Position numbers and translations under genes: made by a program
Part shown: in pieces, positions 20,415-31,908 of the stretch
How positions within the stretch are numbered: position 1 is the stretch's first letter
Layout of the letters: each line of letters starts with the position of its first letter
Assembly: GCA_029532415.1 (NCBI GenBank)
Contig: JAQOTA010000069.1
Location: forward strand, 2,790,001-2,854,000
Length of the DNA stretch: 64,000 bases
Source: Marasmius tenuissimus
Lineage: Eukaryota > Basidiomycota > Agaricomycetes > Agaricales > Marasmiaceae
Direction of reading: 5' to 3'
The notes under the pieces: model-generated
Database searches by the model: none
The model's input: only the letters and a program-made list of their open reading frames with translations
What the model was told of the DNA's origin: nothing

Positions 20415-23100
20415 CACAGGGGGGAATATTTTGTGTTGACAAGGGAGTACAACCTGGTTCTGCAGGGGATTTCTAGCATCTCCACTTAGGTACCTACCTG
20501 TTTCCCACATGTACCCCACACCTTCAGGTGCATAGACAGGTTGGGCTTAGTTTTCTAAGGTAAACCAAGGATCAGAATATCCTTTGATACATGTAAGGAC
20601 TGTGATAGCCAAGTAGCTAACATTTCCAAGTGGCTTTGACTCTTCTACAGCAATATCATTACAGACAGGAAGCCCAACTCCATAATGACATTCAGGCACT
20701 GATAAATACTTGGGAATTAATGATCAATTGGTGACATGGTTGAAAGGACAGTGGGTAATTACTTGATTGTACAGGTAGTTATGCTGGTACAATACATACC
20801 ATTTCAAACGAAGGAATGGCAGTGGATGGTGAGCAGTTGTATGTACAGTATAGATGAGATCAGGCCAGCAAGTGACGGCCACATGAAGGTTTCACCATTG
20901 ACTAAAACAACTGGATGGTAGGTAAAGAGTGTAGTGTTTGTGCAAGATAATTAGCCAAAAAATACATGTCATCTAACACCATGTAAATTGAGTAAAATAG
21001 CTCAGTATTATCATCAGATATCCAAATATGGATCATTCTCATCAACTTGTACTAGGGCTCCACACAAGTCTGGCATGAGTATGGAGGTTTATGCTGAATA
21101 GCCCTTGATCAGAGCTTTTCAACAAGCCCAAGAACATCTCAAACAGATGAAGACTGACCAAAAGATGTGCCTTACAAGACTTGAAGGTCCCCAGTCAAAA
21201 TTGACCACCATGCACAAAACAAGGTTGCAAAACCCAGTTTGGCCAAACCTGGATATTTTGACCAGGAACCCCCAAGACTTGTAAGGTGCATATCTGTAAT
21301 GACCACTTGATTTTCTCATTAGCCATTGGACCCACAACCACATCCATCAAACATTTCCTATCATGCCAAACTCCGTAACTACAAGGATTCCCACCCCTAC
21401 ATCATATCCAAAACCCAAAGCACTTGCCTCCATCTCTAAGCACCCAACACTATCCCAATCCAACAAAGCAATCCTCCCAAGAGATTCCTACAACCTACTT
21501 GTCAGATGAGACCCTGTACACCTGCAGACTTACTATACAACCTGGCTCAATACAACTTCCTATGTTCACCTACCAAATCAATGCCATCCCAGGCACATTT
21601 GCACAGAGACCTGGACATGGATTCTGAGAGGGCAATCAATTACTTGCAGGAAAAGGTTGGAATGAATGGAACACAATCTGAGCCAATTTTCTTGGCTATC
21701 AGTCCATGTTTAACTGGTGGGGTGGCTTATTGAACAGTGTGTTATTACATCTTTCTCTAGAACATAACTCATTTGCTGATTGGTGCTGATCCAACCTTGT
21801 GTGAGAGTAGCTGGGGGCTGCTTAAAGTGGCCCATCTCCTCCAAACAACTGCAGCTTATCCAATCAATGAGTAGATATAGAGAGCAAACCTTGAAAAGCA
21901 GACCTTTTTGTTGTGAATGTGAGAACACATGTCTCAAACTCAATTGTAAGGCTAACCTTGAAAGCACAGTCCTGAAATGAAGAGTAAAGACAAAGAGTTG
22001 ATAGGTGGAGACATTGGACTATACAAACATTTTTGTAGACTCTTTGAATGATGTCCCATTGCTCCAAGCTGTATAGTTGAACTTGAGGAGATGTATGAAG
22101 CAGGTATTGAACCTACAGATTAAAGTAAACAGTAGAGATATCTGGGCTCATGAAAAATAAAATCGCCTGCAATATCACACCCCCAAGGTCTTAAACCTTA
22201 AACAGTCTATCTCAGATAATGACTGGTGTCCCTGTACTTGTAGCCCCTTCAAGAGTTCAGTTGAGGTTAGCTTTTTTCCAGATTTGAAATATTGTCATCA
22301 GAGGATAGGGGGATATAGCCACTTTTGATTGACCCTGGGCCCTCTTTCAAGTTTTGATCCAGGTCCAATCCTATCAGCATACCCATGCCTTGCAGGTGTA
22401 TTCATTCCCTCTTTTGCTGCCTCTTTATTGGTATAATCTGCCCACAAGTCAATAATACAAAGTGGAGCACCCCTGTTTGTCTTCTGAACAAAATTGAAAG
22501 AATGCTGTGTTGTGAGCACATGGCCTCTTCCCTCACAGGTCTCAGGCATTTTTGCATCCAAAAAATGGTTGATAATCCAATTAGACTGATCAAACCAAGC
22601 CTTGAAGCATTCTCAACTTACCCTATGTTCCAACAGTAGGGACTCACAAATGCTGCAGCAACAAAAAAGAGTAGATGGTGGTGGTCACTGGACAAAGATT
22701 GTGCAATACAGCTGCTACAATAGCAAGCAATGAGCTGAGAATGAAGCATGCTATGTCAATGAGGCACAAAAGAATCACCAATATCAGCACCTTATCTGTA
22801 ATGATATTGCTGTAGAAGAGTCAAAGCAACTTGGAAATGTTAGCTACTTGGCTGTCACACTATGTGTCACAGAATATTCTGATACTTGGTTTAGCTTAGA
22901 AAACTAACCCTGACCTGTGGGATGCACCTGAAGGTGTGGGAGACATGTGGGAAACAGGTAGGCACCTAAGCAGAGATACCAGAAATCCCCCGCAAAAACC
23001 AGGTCATACTCCCCACATGCACAAAAATATCCCTCCCTGTAATGACTTACAAGGTTGTACACTACAGGGGGAATAATATTTTCCCATCTGGACACTCATA
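20415..23100. mobile_element. Long-TIR DNA transposon relic (T3)
   Basis: The right end (about 22,790-23,100) finishes GGACACTCATA, the same terminus as the elements at 47.1-55.3 kb. Its inverted counterpart lies at about 20,415-20,700. The arms match in long runs such as TACCTGTTTCCCACATGT and GTAGCTAACATTTCCAAGT, giving TIRs of some 270-290 bp. The outermost 30 or so bases of the left arm are missing or diverged, and no target duplication could be assigned. Between the arms (about 2.1 kb) the only recognisable gene is the start of the large partner protein (22298-22561). Everything is CpG-poor, so the copy is old. Confidence 0.65.
22298..22561 (-). pseudogene. 5' fragment of the transposon partner gene inside T3
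   Basis: Its 87 residues (start MDAKMPETCEGRGHVLTT) align with the N-terminus encoded at 56915-57160. Shared positions include HVLTTxHxF, a lone AD-TN pair, the basic stretch before PGSKxxRG and LYPP near the end. The rest of that gene is absent, as in the deleted copy at 52.8 kb. The start codon and frame are intact over this fragment, but it stops at 22298. No function is known for the protein. Confidence 0.55.
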
Positions 23101-23243
23101 GAAAACCTTTGCCCGGCCCCCGGCCCCCAATGATAGGATTTGTCACCACAACATGTTGTTACTTGATGTGTTGTAGGATAGGAGTCCAATTTACTACCCA
23201 ACTTGAGCTTAAAATTTGATACTCGCCAACTCGAGGATTCTGG

Positions 23244-23627
23244 TACTGACCTATTTTATTCAATTTGTATATCACACGTCACAGGCCCCTGGGCATACGA
23301 AATTTTTTTGTATGGTCACCCAGTCACAGGGGGGTCATACGAATTGTCCCAGTATGTGACAAATTTTGGAGAAGCTTAAACAAGGTGAGAAACTCACCTT
23401 CTCCAGGATTTTGTGGCCCAAATCAGGTGTTTTTTGCAGATTTCTGCTTGCGGCAGCCACACCCGTCGTCGTCTTCCTCATTTGTCTCTCCTAGGGGCCG
23501 GTGGCCTGAAAGTTCCATACGAATTTTCACTTTTGTCACCAGTCACTAGCCCACCATATGAATTTGCACCGGCAAAATTTTTCGTCACACGGAAAACCCC
23601 ATACGAATTGAATGAAATAGGTCAGTA
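23244..23627. mobile_element. MITE A1 with 25-28 bp TIRs and TA target duplication
   Basis: The left end is TACTGACCTATTTTATTCAA; the right end is its near-perfect inverse (TTGAATGAAATAGGTCAGTA). TA dinucleotides flank both ends, as for Tc1/mariner-derived MITEs. The 380-bp body has internal inverted motifs (CATACGAATTG and relatives) and no ORF over 94 codons. A second, interrupted copy lies inverted at 48465-49356. Confidence 0.75.
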
Positions 23628-23710
23628 CTCTGAGACATCGATGAGGTAGAGAATTATGGCTTGGATTTTGATCTGTATGTCACCAGTATTGCAGCTGATC
23701 CAGATCAAAG

Positions 23711-24311
23711 CTAAGCCAGTACTCGACGGCCACTGGTCAACTCATGATTGAGTGACAGAAAGCTAATTACACTGGACAAAGCAACGCCAATATTAATTGT
23801 ATCTGAATTGAATCTAAGAACGCAACTTACACATACTGAGATAATATCTCTGTCACACGCGTCTCCATCAGCGGCTGGCTGGCATTGGTATCTGATCGCA
23901 AGGGAACGAGACAAATTGCAGTTCGGGTGGTGGTGAATTTATAAAAATCATGGAATAGCGACGAGGATCTTTAACTAGACTTACTGACTTCCATCGAATG
24001 AGTTTGTATATCTCACGAACAGAATTGGATCAGGACTGCATCCGAACATCCCGACCGTACACGGGTTGTTGTTGGTTGTGAGTCCGTCAATGATGTTGCA
24101 ATCTTTGTCGTATACGTTCCCTAGGCGTCATTTAGCCGAGACCAGGTTGGATATCAGACGAGGCTGGGAACTTACACCGGTTGACCTCGAATTGTCCTTT
24201 CAGCCTAATAACGTTGCCGATACCCAGTTTAGATTCAGGACAAATTGCGAGGACTTGACTATTGAGTGCAAGGGAAATGGGAAAAAGGAGGAGCTTTGTG
24301 GTGGTATGCAT
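23711..24311 (-). CDS. Small secreted cysteine-rich protein (copy SSP2)
   Basis: Start at 24311: signal peptide (MHTTTKLLLFPISLALNSQ) followed by LAICPESKLGIGN. The GTAAGT donor near 24173 joins to exon 2 (about 24123-24004: WNVYDKDCNIIDGLTTNNNP, then C and FGCSPDP). A second GTAAGT intron leads to exon 3 (about 23902-23711: YQCQPAADGDACDRDIISVC). Eight cysteines align with copy SSP3 (AIC, DxDC, NPC, GC/SC, YxC, DAC, VC, SC), enough for four disulphides. It should be secreted, of about 140-150 residues. No known family was recognised. The C-terminal 30 residues after the last Cys differ between copies and could be intronic. Confidence 0.65.
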
Positions 24312-24759
24312 CCGTGCTTTCAGGCTGTGTACAGGGTAGCCTTATATGCAATGTAGACTGCTCGGGGTCGTGATTAATGGAGTGACACTCAAGTACAAAA
24401 GGAGACATATATCCTATACTCAAGATCAATCAACTAGCCCGCCACCACCATCATCAACGAAGCCGCAGCACGCATCAAGATTCACCTCACATCACCTCGG
24501 TACGTGAATTGTATCTCACTTCGCGGATACATTCCTATAAGGAATCCAACAAGACCTCGAGAGAACATCAGACGGACACTCCTAGCTCCGTTTCGAACAT
24601 TGGGAGGCAATGTTTTGGGTAGGCAGGGACGAAAATACACTAAACTGGGTTCACTTCCCTTATATATCTCGTAAGTTTGCTCTGCATAACTCTGCTGACC
24701 GTTGTGAGGCTAGCACACATGTAGCACACTCGCCTCAAGTTCTCTTTTTGTCAACTCTC

Positions 24760-25339
24760 TCAAGACGGAGACGAGAACATGATAATCGGCACCGCTACTA
24801 GAAGAACGACTCGGAGAATTGGTTTGCTGTTCATGGCGGCTGAGGTGTTCGAGCCCGAGGGAGCCGAAGAAGAACTTCTGGTATGTGTCAGTGTTTGGAT
24901 GAGATCTTAGTTCTGTCACTTACTCAGATGCGGTCGCATTTGATGTGACCGATTCGGAAGCTTTAGGTACACTCGATACAGCCTGAGACCCGCTCGAAAC
25001 CAAGGATCTTGACTCAACATTTAACAACGATCAATATCAAGGATTCGAAGGAGTCTCTTACCCAACAGAGGTAACCAAAACAGTGGTATTTTTCCCGTCG
25101 CTATCCGTTTGAAGGCTCAAGGTTGAAGTTGAATTGACAATCGCAAGGGCGGTGGCTTGGGATTGAGCTCCTAGTCTGGTTATTGTGACAGTCTTTCCAT
25201 CGGTCTCGACAGTGGTGGGGAGACTGGGCGTAGTTTGAGGTTGGGTAGCGGAGATTATGGTTACAGGACCGGAATCGGCTGCACCGACCATGACGAAACG
25301 GAAGGTAAGGATAGCGACCAAAAATGAAGCTCTAGACAT
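24760..25339 (-). CDS. GPI-anchored Ser/Thr-rich surface protein
   Basis: The signal peptide (MSRASFLVAILTFRFVMVGA) opens a Thr/Ser-rich protein of about 155 residues. Exon 1 ends LVTSVG with a GTAAGA donor (about 25062). Exon 2 (about 25013-24930) encodes SLVSSGSQAVSSVPKASESV and ends at GTAAGT. Exon 3 (about 24876-24760) ends SGSNTSAAMNSKP then ILRVVLLVAVPIIMF and SSPS. That is a small-residue cleavage site followed by a terminal hydrophobic tail: a classic GPI-attachment signal. Possible N-glycosylation sites are NST, NTT, NAT and NTS. It should sit on the outer plasma membrane or wall. A broken paralogue is at 33572-34024. Confidence 0.7.
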
Positions 25340-26243
25340 AAACTTTTAGGTGCGACTTCCCTTGGACCCAGAGGGAGAGACGTTATACAACGACCAGACT
25401 TACTGAAGAAACATTCTAGCGAATGTCAGGTCGAGGGAGAAATATAACCAGCGTTGCTTGGGCTTTCTATGTTATAAACTCGAAGCAAAAGGCATTGCTT
25501 AGGTTTCGATGAAGCGAAATTGACTATCATACCGTCGTAGCGGAAGGCCTGCTCAGCGTAACCATCCCTGTGGTTACACGATGGTCATGCGAATCAGAGT
25601 TTCAATAGATCCGAGATTGACCCGAGCCATCGAGAGCGTTAAGCGCTCTTTGAGCGCCCGAGGCCAGACCTCGGAAAAATGTATTCACGTTGTCCAGATA
25701 CCATGAGTTGGAGAAGCACCTCACTTAAAGTCAGGACATCTTCAGAGAGGCACACGCACGCTTGGACTATCCTAGATGCAAATATCATCCGCCCTTGGCC
25801 TTCTCTCAGGCATCGGGCATTGGTTAATATACTCACCCCACGCCACAACCTGCTTTCCTGCCTAAGCCAAAGTTCTCTCCGGATACTTCTCTCTCTGACT
25901 AGAAGATGATTAATTCAAGATTTCCGAGTGATACGGGTCGCTTAGTGGGCGTGAAGGTGTAGTTGACGTGATTGTGGGGTGCTCGGAGCGGAAGCTCACA
26001 TGTGTATTTGGTGAACACTAAACGCTCGAGTGACCACAGGTTTGAAGCCTGAAGCCGTCTTTTGACTCAAGATAGAGAATGCGTGATGGATAGAATTAAC
26101 ACCATGATTCGTTTTCTAGTGTGATATGTCAGCACCTCCGGCTCGGGAGCATGAAGTCTTTCAAGCAAACGTGGGCGCATACAATATAATACTAAGTGCA
26201 AGAGTTTTACTCGAACCGTTTCCTCCTCCATGCTCTATGTTTT
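25340..26243. other. Intergenic, nothing recognised
   Basis: Short ORFs on both strands at 25639-25909 are mutual shadows without features. It must hold the promoter of the GPI-protein gene and the 3' end of the next gene. No repeat seen. Confidence 0.35.
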
Positions 26244-27793
26244 TCACTCCCGAGAATATCCAGGTGGCGGGGCCCATTGCTCAGCCTCCAACCTTGCAAT
26301 ACGCTGTGTCATGAACTCGAGCCTGGCATCGAGTGCACGTTGATCACTGGTATCATTTGGTCGGGCTGGGATGACGATACTATCCCCATCGGAATCTGAC
26401 TCCTCGTCGTTTACTTCTGCGTGCTGTGGTAGATTTGAATCCTGAGTGGGAGTCTGGGGTCCGGGCGAATGTACTGAAGAATCTCGGTCTTGTGTCCATT
26501 CCTTCCGGTCGCCTGACGAGTAAGCCCCCTGTTGGGCATCTACGTCTCCCGGTGTTTGAGTTTCAGCAGGATCCCTCAGTCCCAGCTCGTTTATCAACAT
26601 CTGCATACTCGCAGAATACGAAGAGGCGGTACTCGGCGTGCCCGGATCCATAAGATGCGATTTGGAATGACTTATTGGTAGTGGGTCGATAGCCGTGGCT
26701 ATATCGGCTTCTTGACGTTCTGATCGTGTTTTGTATCAGTTTCCAGGTCCAGGGAAGAAAATCAAGATAGACGTACTTCGTCTCCATCTTTTCATTAAAC
26801 AGATTAAGACCGTGATCATGATGGTCATAAAAACCACTATCCCGCCCACTATCCCACCAATCGTAGCGGCCATGTGTGACCGAGAACTGGCACTGGTCGT
26901 GCCGGTGTTCGTGTCTGTAGAGGACGAATGGTGGGTGTGATGAGAAGGACTATCCGAAAGAAATGATATATGATATTGGGATCAGCGGGCCTGTGCTGTC
27001 TTGATATCAGAGGGTAACTCACGCAGGACTGGGCTCTCCAATTGTTGTGATTGAGCCCCCTAATGACTCGTTCATCAAAGAACCTGGGGCTAGACTTTGG
27101 CTAATGCCGCTGCCAATGACAGACGAAGACAAGGGTATAGTGGAAGTGATACTAGAGCCCGTGTTACTTGCAATAGTCGAGATTGTACTCTGGATGGGTG
27201 ACGTGAGCGGTGTTGGTATCGCCGAATCGAAGGTGGAAGTAGTCATGGCACTGATTGGCAGTGGTGTAGTGCTGCTACTAGGAGGGGCAGGAGGGGTGGT
27301 TTGGACAACTCTGATGACGTCCTTTGGACATTTCTCGACCGCGTTGTTGCTATATACAAAAGTTAATAGGTACAAAACTTTCACCAGTGATAGATAGGTA
27401 GAACGCTTACGGTCTTCCATACTCCAACCAACAGAACAACGAAACATCGCTGGGAATATCATATCAAATCATATATCATGATATATGATTTGAGAGATTT
27501 AAGGGTGAGACTCACCCAGGCTTTGTGGCTATTAGAATAAAGTTTCCCTGCGACCTGGTGCCAACGTCTATCCAGCTATTGTCGTCTAATGACGCGACGG
27601 TCCCAACGCCATCACCAAATAAGTCCGCGCCAAAGTCGAGTAGGTTGGAATCCGAGGCTTCGCGACGCCAGTTAAATGTATATGGTTGAAAAAGACTTAT
27701 TGTCGCTGGAAGATTATCAATTGAAAATGCGGTCGTGGGTAAGATTGTCTGCAGATGCAGTGAGAGGAAGGCAATAAGCTGAAAGAGTGACAT
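26244..27793 (-). CDS. Mucin-like single-pass membrane protein, subfamily 1 (copy F)
   Basis: Exon 1 (27793-27518) encodes a signal peptide (MSLFQLIAFLSLHLQTILP) and the ectodomain with LFQPYTFNWRREASDS, ending IATKPG at a GTGAGT donor. Exon 2 (about 27451-27411) adds DVSLFCWLEYGR. Exon 3 has CPKDVIRVVQT and a long Ser/Thr stalk (STTPLPISAMTTSTFDSAI...) likely to be O-mannosylated. The TM exon (26790-26930) carries TIGGIVGGIVVFMTIMI and ends MKRWRR. The tail (about 26700-26244) is acidic and ends LEFMTQRIARLEAEQWAPPP followed by GYSRE, so PPGY fits PPxY. All exons are open. The role is unknown; a cell-surface sensor or adhesin with regulated turnover is an inference. Confidence 0.75.
27464..27493. 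repeat. Perfect 30-nt palindrome in an intron of copy F
   Basis: Positions 27464-27493 read identically on both strands, with central sequence ATATCATGATAT. It lies within the intron between exons 1 and 2 of copy F, close to the branch-point region, and could form a hairpin in the pre-mRNA. Confidence 0.8.
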
Positions 27794-28629
27794 TGGAAAA
27801 GGAGCGAGACTTGAACGTAGTGAGCCTTGTTCTCTGCTGAATGAAAAGTGAAGACCTCACTGTGACTGGATCGTCTTTTCCCCTTGGGAGCAAAGGGCGG
27901 GGGCAAGGACAAGAACGGAAAGGAACCTCGGTACATCCTAATGTCGTTGCAAGGGATTGATATACCCATCGCCTTGTTAGGAATTTGATGGTTCCGCGTC
28001 ATGTATAGTCCTGCTTTCATGGGAATACTACCTGTGATGAGATCAGTCAAACAAGAACCAGGAGGGCTAGATTCTCAATAGAACTTCGGCATCTAGGCAG
28101 CCTGAATCAAAGACAGGCATTCTTTCCATCGGCAGCACTTATCTCTTGGCTTGATAAGTCACATCAATATGGTGTACGGCTTCGGATAAATGCTGATAGC
28201 TGGAGGTACCGACTCCAGGATGAATAAATGAGTGTGTGGACTACATTGTCCGTCCAAAGGCCGCATATATTGTACCTATGATGATTTTAACGTATGTCAG
28301 GAGAACTATAATGCTGAAGGTTTTCGGATGTCAAGCAAAACTTGTGTTGCGGCGTCGCAAATTTAGAACGTGTGACAGAAAAAGAAGTAAGTGGGCGTTA
28401 GCAAAACCTAACATTAGGGCGGCGTAACCAGAATTGGTGGCCTGAAAGAGGGAATACGCAACCAAACAGAAAGATTCCCAACAGAAATTTGAGAAATTCA
28501 AGGCTGAAACATCCATCTCTCGTCGCGTTCTCGAGTTTGATAGCTCCCAGTACGCGTTGTGTACCACTCCGTTCAGCTATTAGGTAGATAGATACAGAAA
28601 GCCGTGATGTTGTTTGCTGAGGGAGCAAA

Positions 28630-29100
28630 GATGCAAAGAGGAAGAGCGTCATAAGTTTGAAACTATAAGATCGACCTGCCCTCAAGCTGGTCCGTGCGCT
28701 TTTAGATTTGCCGACTGGAGCGCCCGTTGTCCAACCCCTTGCCCCCTGATCATGACGTCCCCCTCTCTCCTCCTCCCGCAAACTCCTGGGACAGTGTTCT
28801 CTATCCATACTCAGTTTGTGCGCTAGAAAATACTCAAGATGGGGTTAGGGAGCCTCTCGTTCATAATCACTCCGTTGGCTGATTAAGTCACTTTTTTGTC
28901 CCCAGATGTTGACCAGCAGGGTTGGGTACGAGTCACTTTGAGGTGCTAGAATAGGATGGATTGGTGGTTATTGTGGCGGATGGTGCGATTAAATCACTTG
29001 TTTTTCTACTTTCTCTTTGTTCTTGTCTGCTTCACCTTCAACGTGTGTGTTTGTCGCTTCTCGAGAACTTGGTTTATAGCGTTTTTCGCCAAGCAGCTCA
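28630..29100. repeat. Duplicated non-coding block R1
   Basis: The block shares ordered similarity with 34680-35110: CAAGCTGGTCCGTGC versus GAAGCTGGTCCGTGC at the left, then, 290 bases on in both, TGGTGCGATT followed by a TTCTTGT/CTTCA-rich pyrimidine stretch. The spacing is conserved (about 295 and 288). Both copies sit 5' of a membrane-family gene. It may be a shared promoter region or part of a segmental duplication. No ORF is conserved between the copies beyond short pieces. Confidence 0.5.
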
Positions 29101-30470
29101 TCGTGGGATGTTTAGAAACTTCGTTCATTTGGTTCTCTTATTTCCTTCTGTCCTTTCACGCGGAATCTCTCGTTTAGAGAGCTTACGGATTCTGGGGATC
29201 TGTTGTTCCATGTCGCATGGACCTGGCAGACAGCAACAGCTCAATCAATATCTTCATCCCATCCTCGACGTCACTCGCCTAAATTGTGATGCAACCCTTC
29301 GTTTCCAGCCATTGCATTTTCCTGGTTCATGATGACGCCACGCAACCTTTACGTCTGCTTTAAGTCGATATCCTTCTTCCTTTCCTCCTCCACGAAGATG
29401 CTCATTCCTATCATTACCTCGAGACGCTATCGACTCTCACATCCCTTGTCGTTTGTGGATTGGCCGGTGCCTTCACTTTTCGAGCCAATTGATACATAAC
29501 CCCATACATCGCTCGAGCAAGGTCTTTCTAGCTTGATCCGACCGCTACCCTTCCTCTTTGTCATTCAAATCCGAAGGTCCAATCCAGATTCTCATTTCGC
29601 ACCTTCTCCTATTCAACACAGAGAGACTGAAAGGCAAATCGACATGCTTGCCCAGCCGTCGCCTCTCTTACCCGTTATCTGATGCCCTTCTCATTAGCAC
29701 CCGCCTACGGCGGCAAGATTCTGCTTTGTTCCCTCCCAGCGTGTGTTCTCTCCCCCTCACACCTAGTGAATACTTCTCATACTATAACTGCAACCCGCTA
29801 TCATCTCGCACGTTCTCGAGATTTGTCAATTCAAAACACGACTGTCGGTGCGGAGGCTTACTCATACCTCAAGCAGGGTCTATCATACCCGGCGGTACCG
29901 TTACGCTTCCTCTCTACCATTTAGATTGAGAGGCCACTTTTCGTTTTTGTGCTCCTTTCACACTCTGGGGCAGTAAGGTTTCTATGTCAGATTCGACATC
30001 ATAATCTACACGCTTACACGCATACAGAAATCATGATTTGAAATGACGTTCGTATTCAAATCACTCAACTAGGCTAAGCTCTCGGCGCGAGACAGGCAAC
30101 CATCCAACCTCACGATTCCGCTATTTCTCGAATATGAGTTCTTGTTGGCCGAGAGCACCTCGGCGTTTAGTTGATGAGAGTGATACTGAGTGTAGTCGAT
30201 TACGGTGTTGCACGGAGTTGCTTGACAGAGGTTTGTGGACGAGTTGTACGCGGGATCAAATCGATAACTTAGTACATCGCTTCGAGAATCCGTCGCAATC
30301 TGTCAGGCATTCGTGTATTGCGAACAAACGTCCTATGTTGTCTGCATGCGGGATCGCGATAGTGACGGTGATGATCCAGATACCCCATCGATCGTAGTAA
30401 CAGAGCTCAGGCGCGCGATGATTCATGAAATGAGTATCGCCCTTTCCACTACAAACCAACCCATAAATTA
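29101..30470. other. Unassigned stretch between copies F and E
   Basis: A plus-strand ORF at 29558-29929 (123 codons) ends with a protein-like phrase, GGLLIPQAGSIIPGGTVTL, reminiscent of the start of secreted beta-rich fungal proteins. It lacks a signal peptide and a second frame overlaps it. 29930-30470 carries a minus-strand hydrophobic piece (YYDRWGIWIITVTIAIPH, about 30360-30400) that may be a decayed transmembrane exon. Confidence 0.3.
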
Positions 30471-30479
30471 GTGCTATGC

Positions 30480-30560
30480 GCGTACTACTCAGGTCTGTTC
30501 AGCATATCTGGGAGGCGACATCCATTGCTCTTTTTTTAGCCGCACCATAAGGCTCCACCG
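30480..30560 (-). pseudogene. C-terminal remnant of a membrane-family gene (copy L)
   Basis: The minus strand encodes LMVRLKKEQWMSPPRYAEQT followed by TGA. It aligns with the end of copy D (REQWVSPPRYAE) including the PPRY motif. The sequence just downstream (TAGTGCTATGCGCGTACTAC on the plus strand) also matches that of copy D at 36160-36180. No upstream exons are clear, so this is a tail fragment left by duplication or deletion. Confidence 0.55.
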
Positions 30561-30773
30561 GGATCGTGAGTGATCCCTCTTTTGTTATCACGGAGATATT
30601 GGTGGATGTCCTCTTCTTTCGATCCACGTTCCTTTGACGAAGAATACCATGCTATCGAAGGTCTCAGCTACAATAAATCCCAGAGACTCCCCCACATCTC
30701 AGAGTTGAGGGCGCACAATCCGAAAACCTTTGCTCAGCACTGATTCTCACAGGCCCTGGGACAAAAGTCGGGT

Positions 30774-31908
30774 TCATGAGGTAATAGAGCTCGTTCCCGT
30801 ACGCCCACCCTGTGAGTCTGTGGTTGTGCGTCGTTCATGACGATCGAGTCTCATGGAGGTGTAACATTCTGAGGGAGCGCCGCCTCTGGAACCCCGTTCC
30901 TGTTTTCTCACCCCGAGCATCCTATGTCCTCCGTTGTATCCTCTGGGCTTATGGGCCGAGACAGCGGTATCAATGGTAGTTGAAGGTGTTACAAGTGACC
31001 TTTGAGTCTCAAAAGTCTCCCGCCCAAAGTACGACGACGAGGGATCAAATGGTGCCCTGGTACTGTAGATAGAGGTTGAAGGTGCGAATGTCTTTTGAGA
31101 CTCGAAGAGTTCGCTATCCAGGTATGCCGATGTCAAACTTCGTTGGAACGGCACTACAGAGGGCAGACTTTCTGTGGATATGGAGTCACTAAGGAGAATG
31201 TAAAGAGTCACCGGCATAGAAGGTACGTACTGCGCTTGTGCCGCCTTATGAGCATTATCAAGATGACCACTGTGATTAGTGCTATTCCTCCGAGTGTGCC
31301 TCCGACAATAGCCGCGGTACTATTGCTGGGAGCTGGCCCTTCAGAGGCACTTGTGGTGCTATTGAGAGAAGAATCAGCAGTGTCCATAAGAGTGAAGAAA
31401 AACCGTGGGACCTCGTTTCTGTAGTACCACTCGACAACACACTGGTCCGAGTCTGTGTTGCACCCTCCGTGACTATCAATGGCGAGGGCGCTACTCTGGA
31501 CAGGCAATCTGGCACATCTTCTTTGTAGTTGGAATGAGGTAACGTACCCGTCTGCTATGTCTCCGATGAAGTTTGAGAGGAATTTGAATGAACTGATTAA
31601 AATGAATGATCGAGTCAATACGCTCTTCCACTTTTAACAAGGATATAGGGCTCCTACCCCGGACGCAGATTTATGGCTGCATTTTTATCTTGGTAAATTT
31701 GAACTGTTCCGTTCACAATTCCTGTCATCAATGCTATTCGTCTTGTGGTGTCTACGTCGAAGACAAAGTTGGAGAAAGTAGGCAATGGCGAGTCTGTGTT
31801 CCAAGACACTGTCAACGACCGGGAAAGTGTAATAGTACCGAACGGGTCTCCTTCGAGCCGTACGATGCTTGCGTGAAGTAGATGTACGAAAGACGACAGG
31901 ACGATCAT
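30774..31908 (-). CDS. Mucin-like membrane protein, subfamily 2, atypical tail (copy E)
   Basis: Start at 31908 (MIVLSSFVHLLHASIV). The ectodomain (TITLSRSLTVSWNTDSPLP...) ends NLRPG at a GTAGGA donor near 31657. A short exon (FKFLSNFIGDIAD) ends at GTACGT. The next exon contains a stalk (NSTTSASEGPAPSNST) and a transmembrane helix at about 31250-31330 (AAIVGGTLGGIALITVVILI) ending IRRHKR. The tail (30774-31190) is Ser/Thr/Tyr-rich with repeated FETQ/FESQ phrases and lacks the RLExE helix and the PPxY motif, ending TGTSSITS. It is the only intact copy without that C-terminus; the related fossil is at 19340-19800. Confidence 0.6.
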
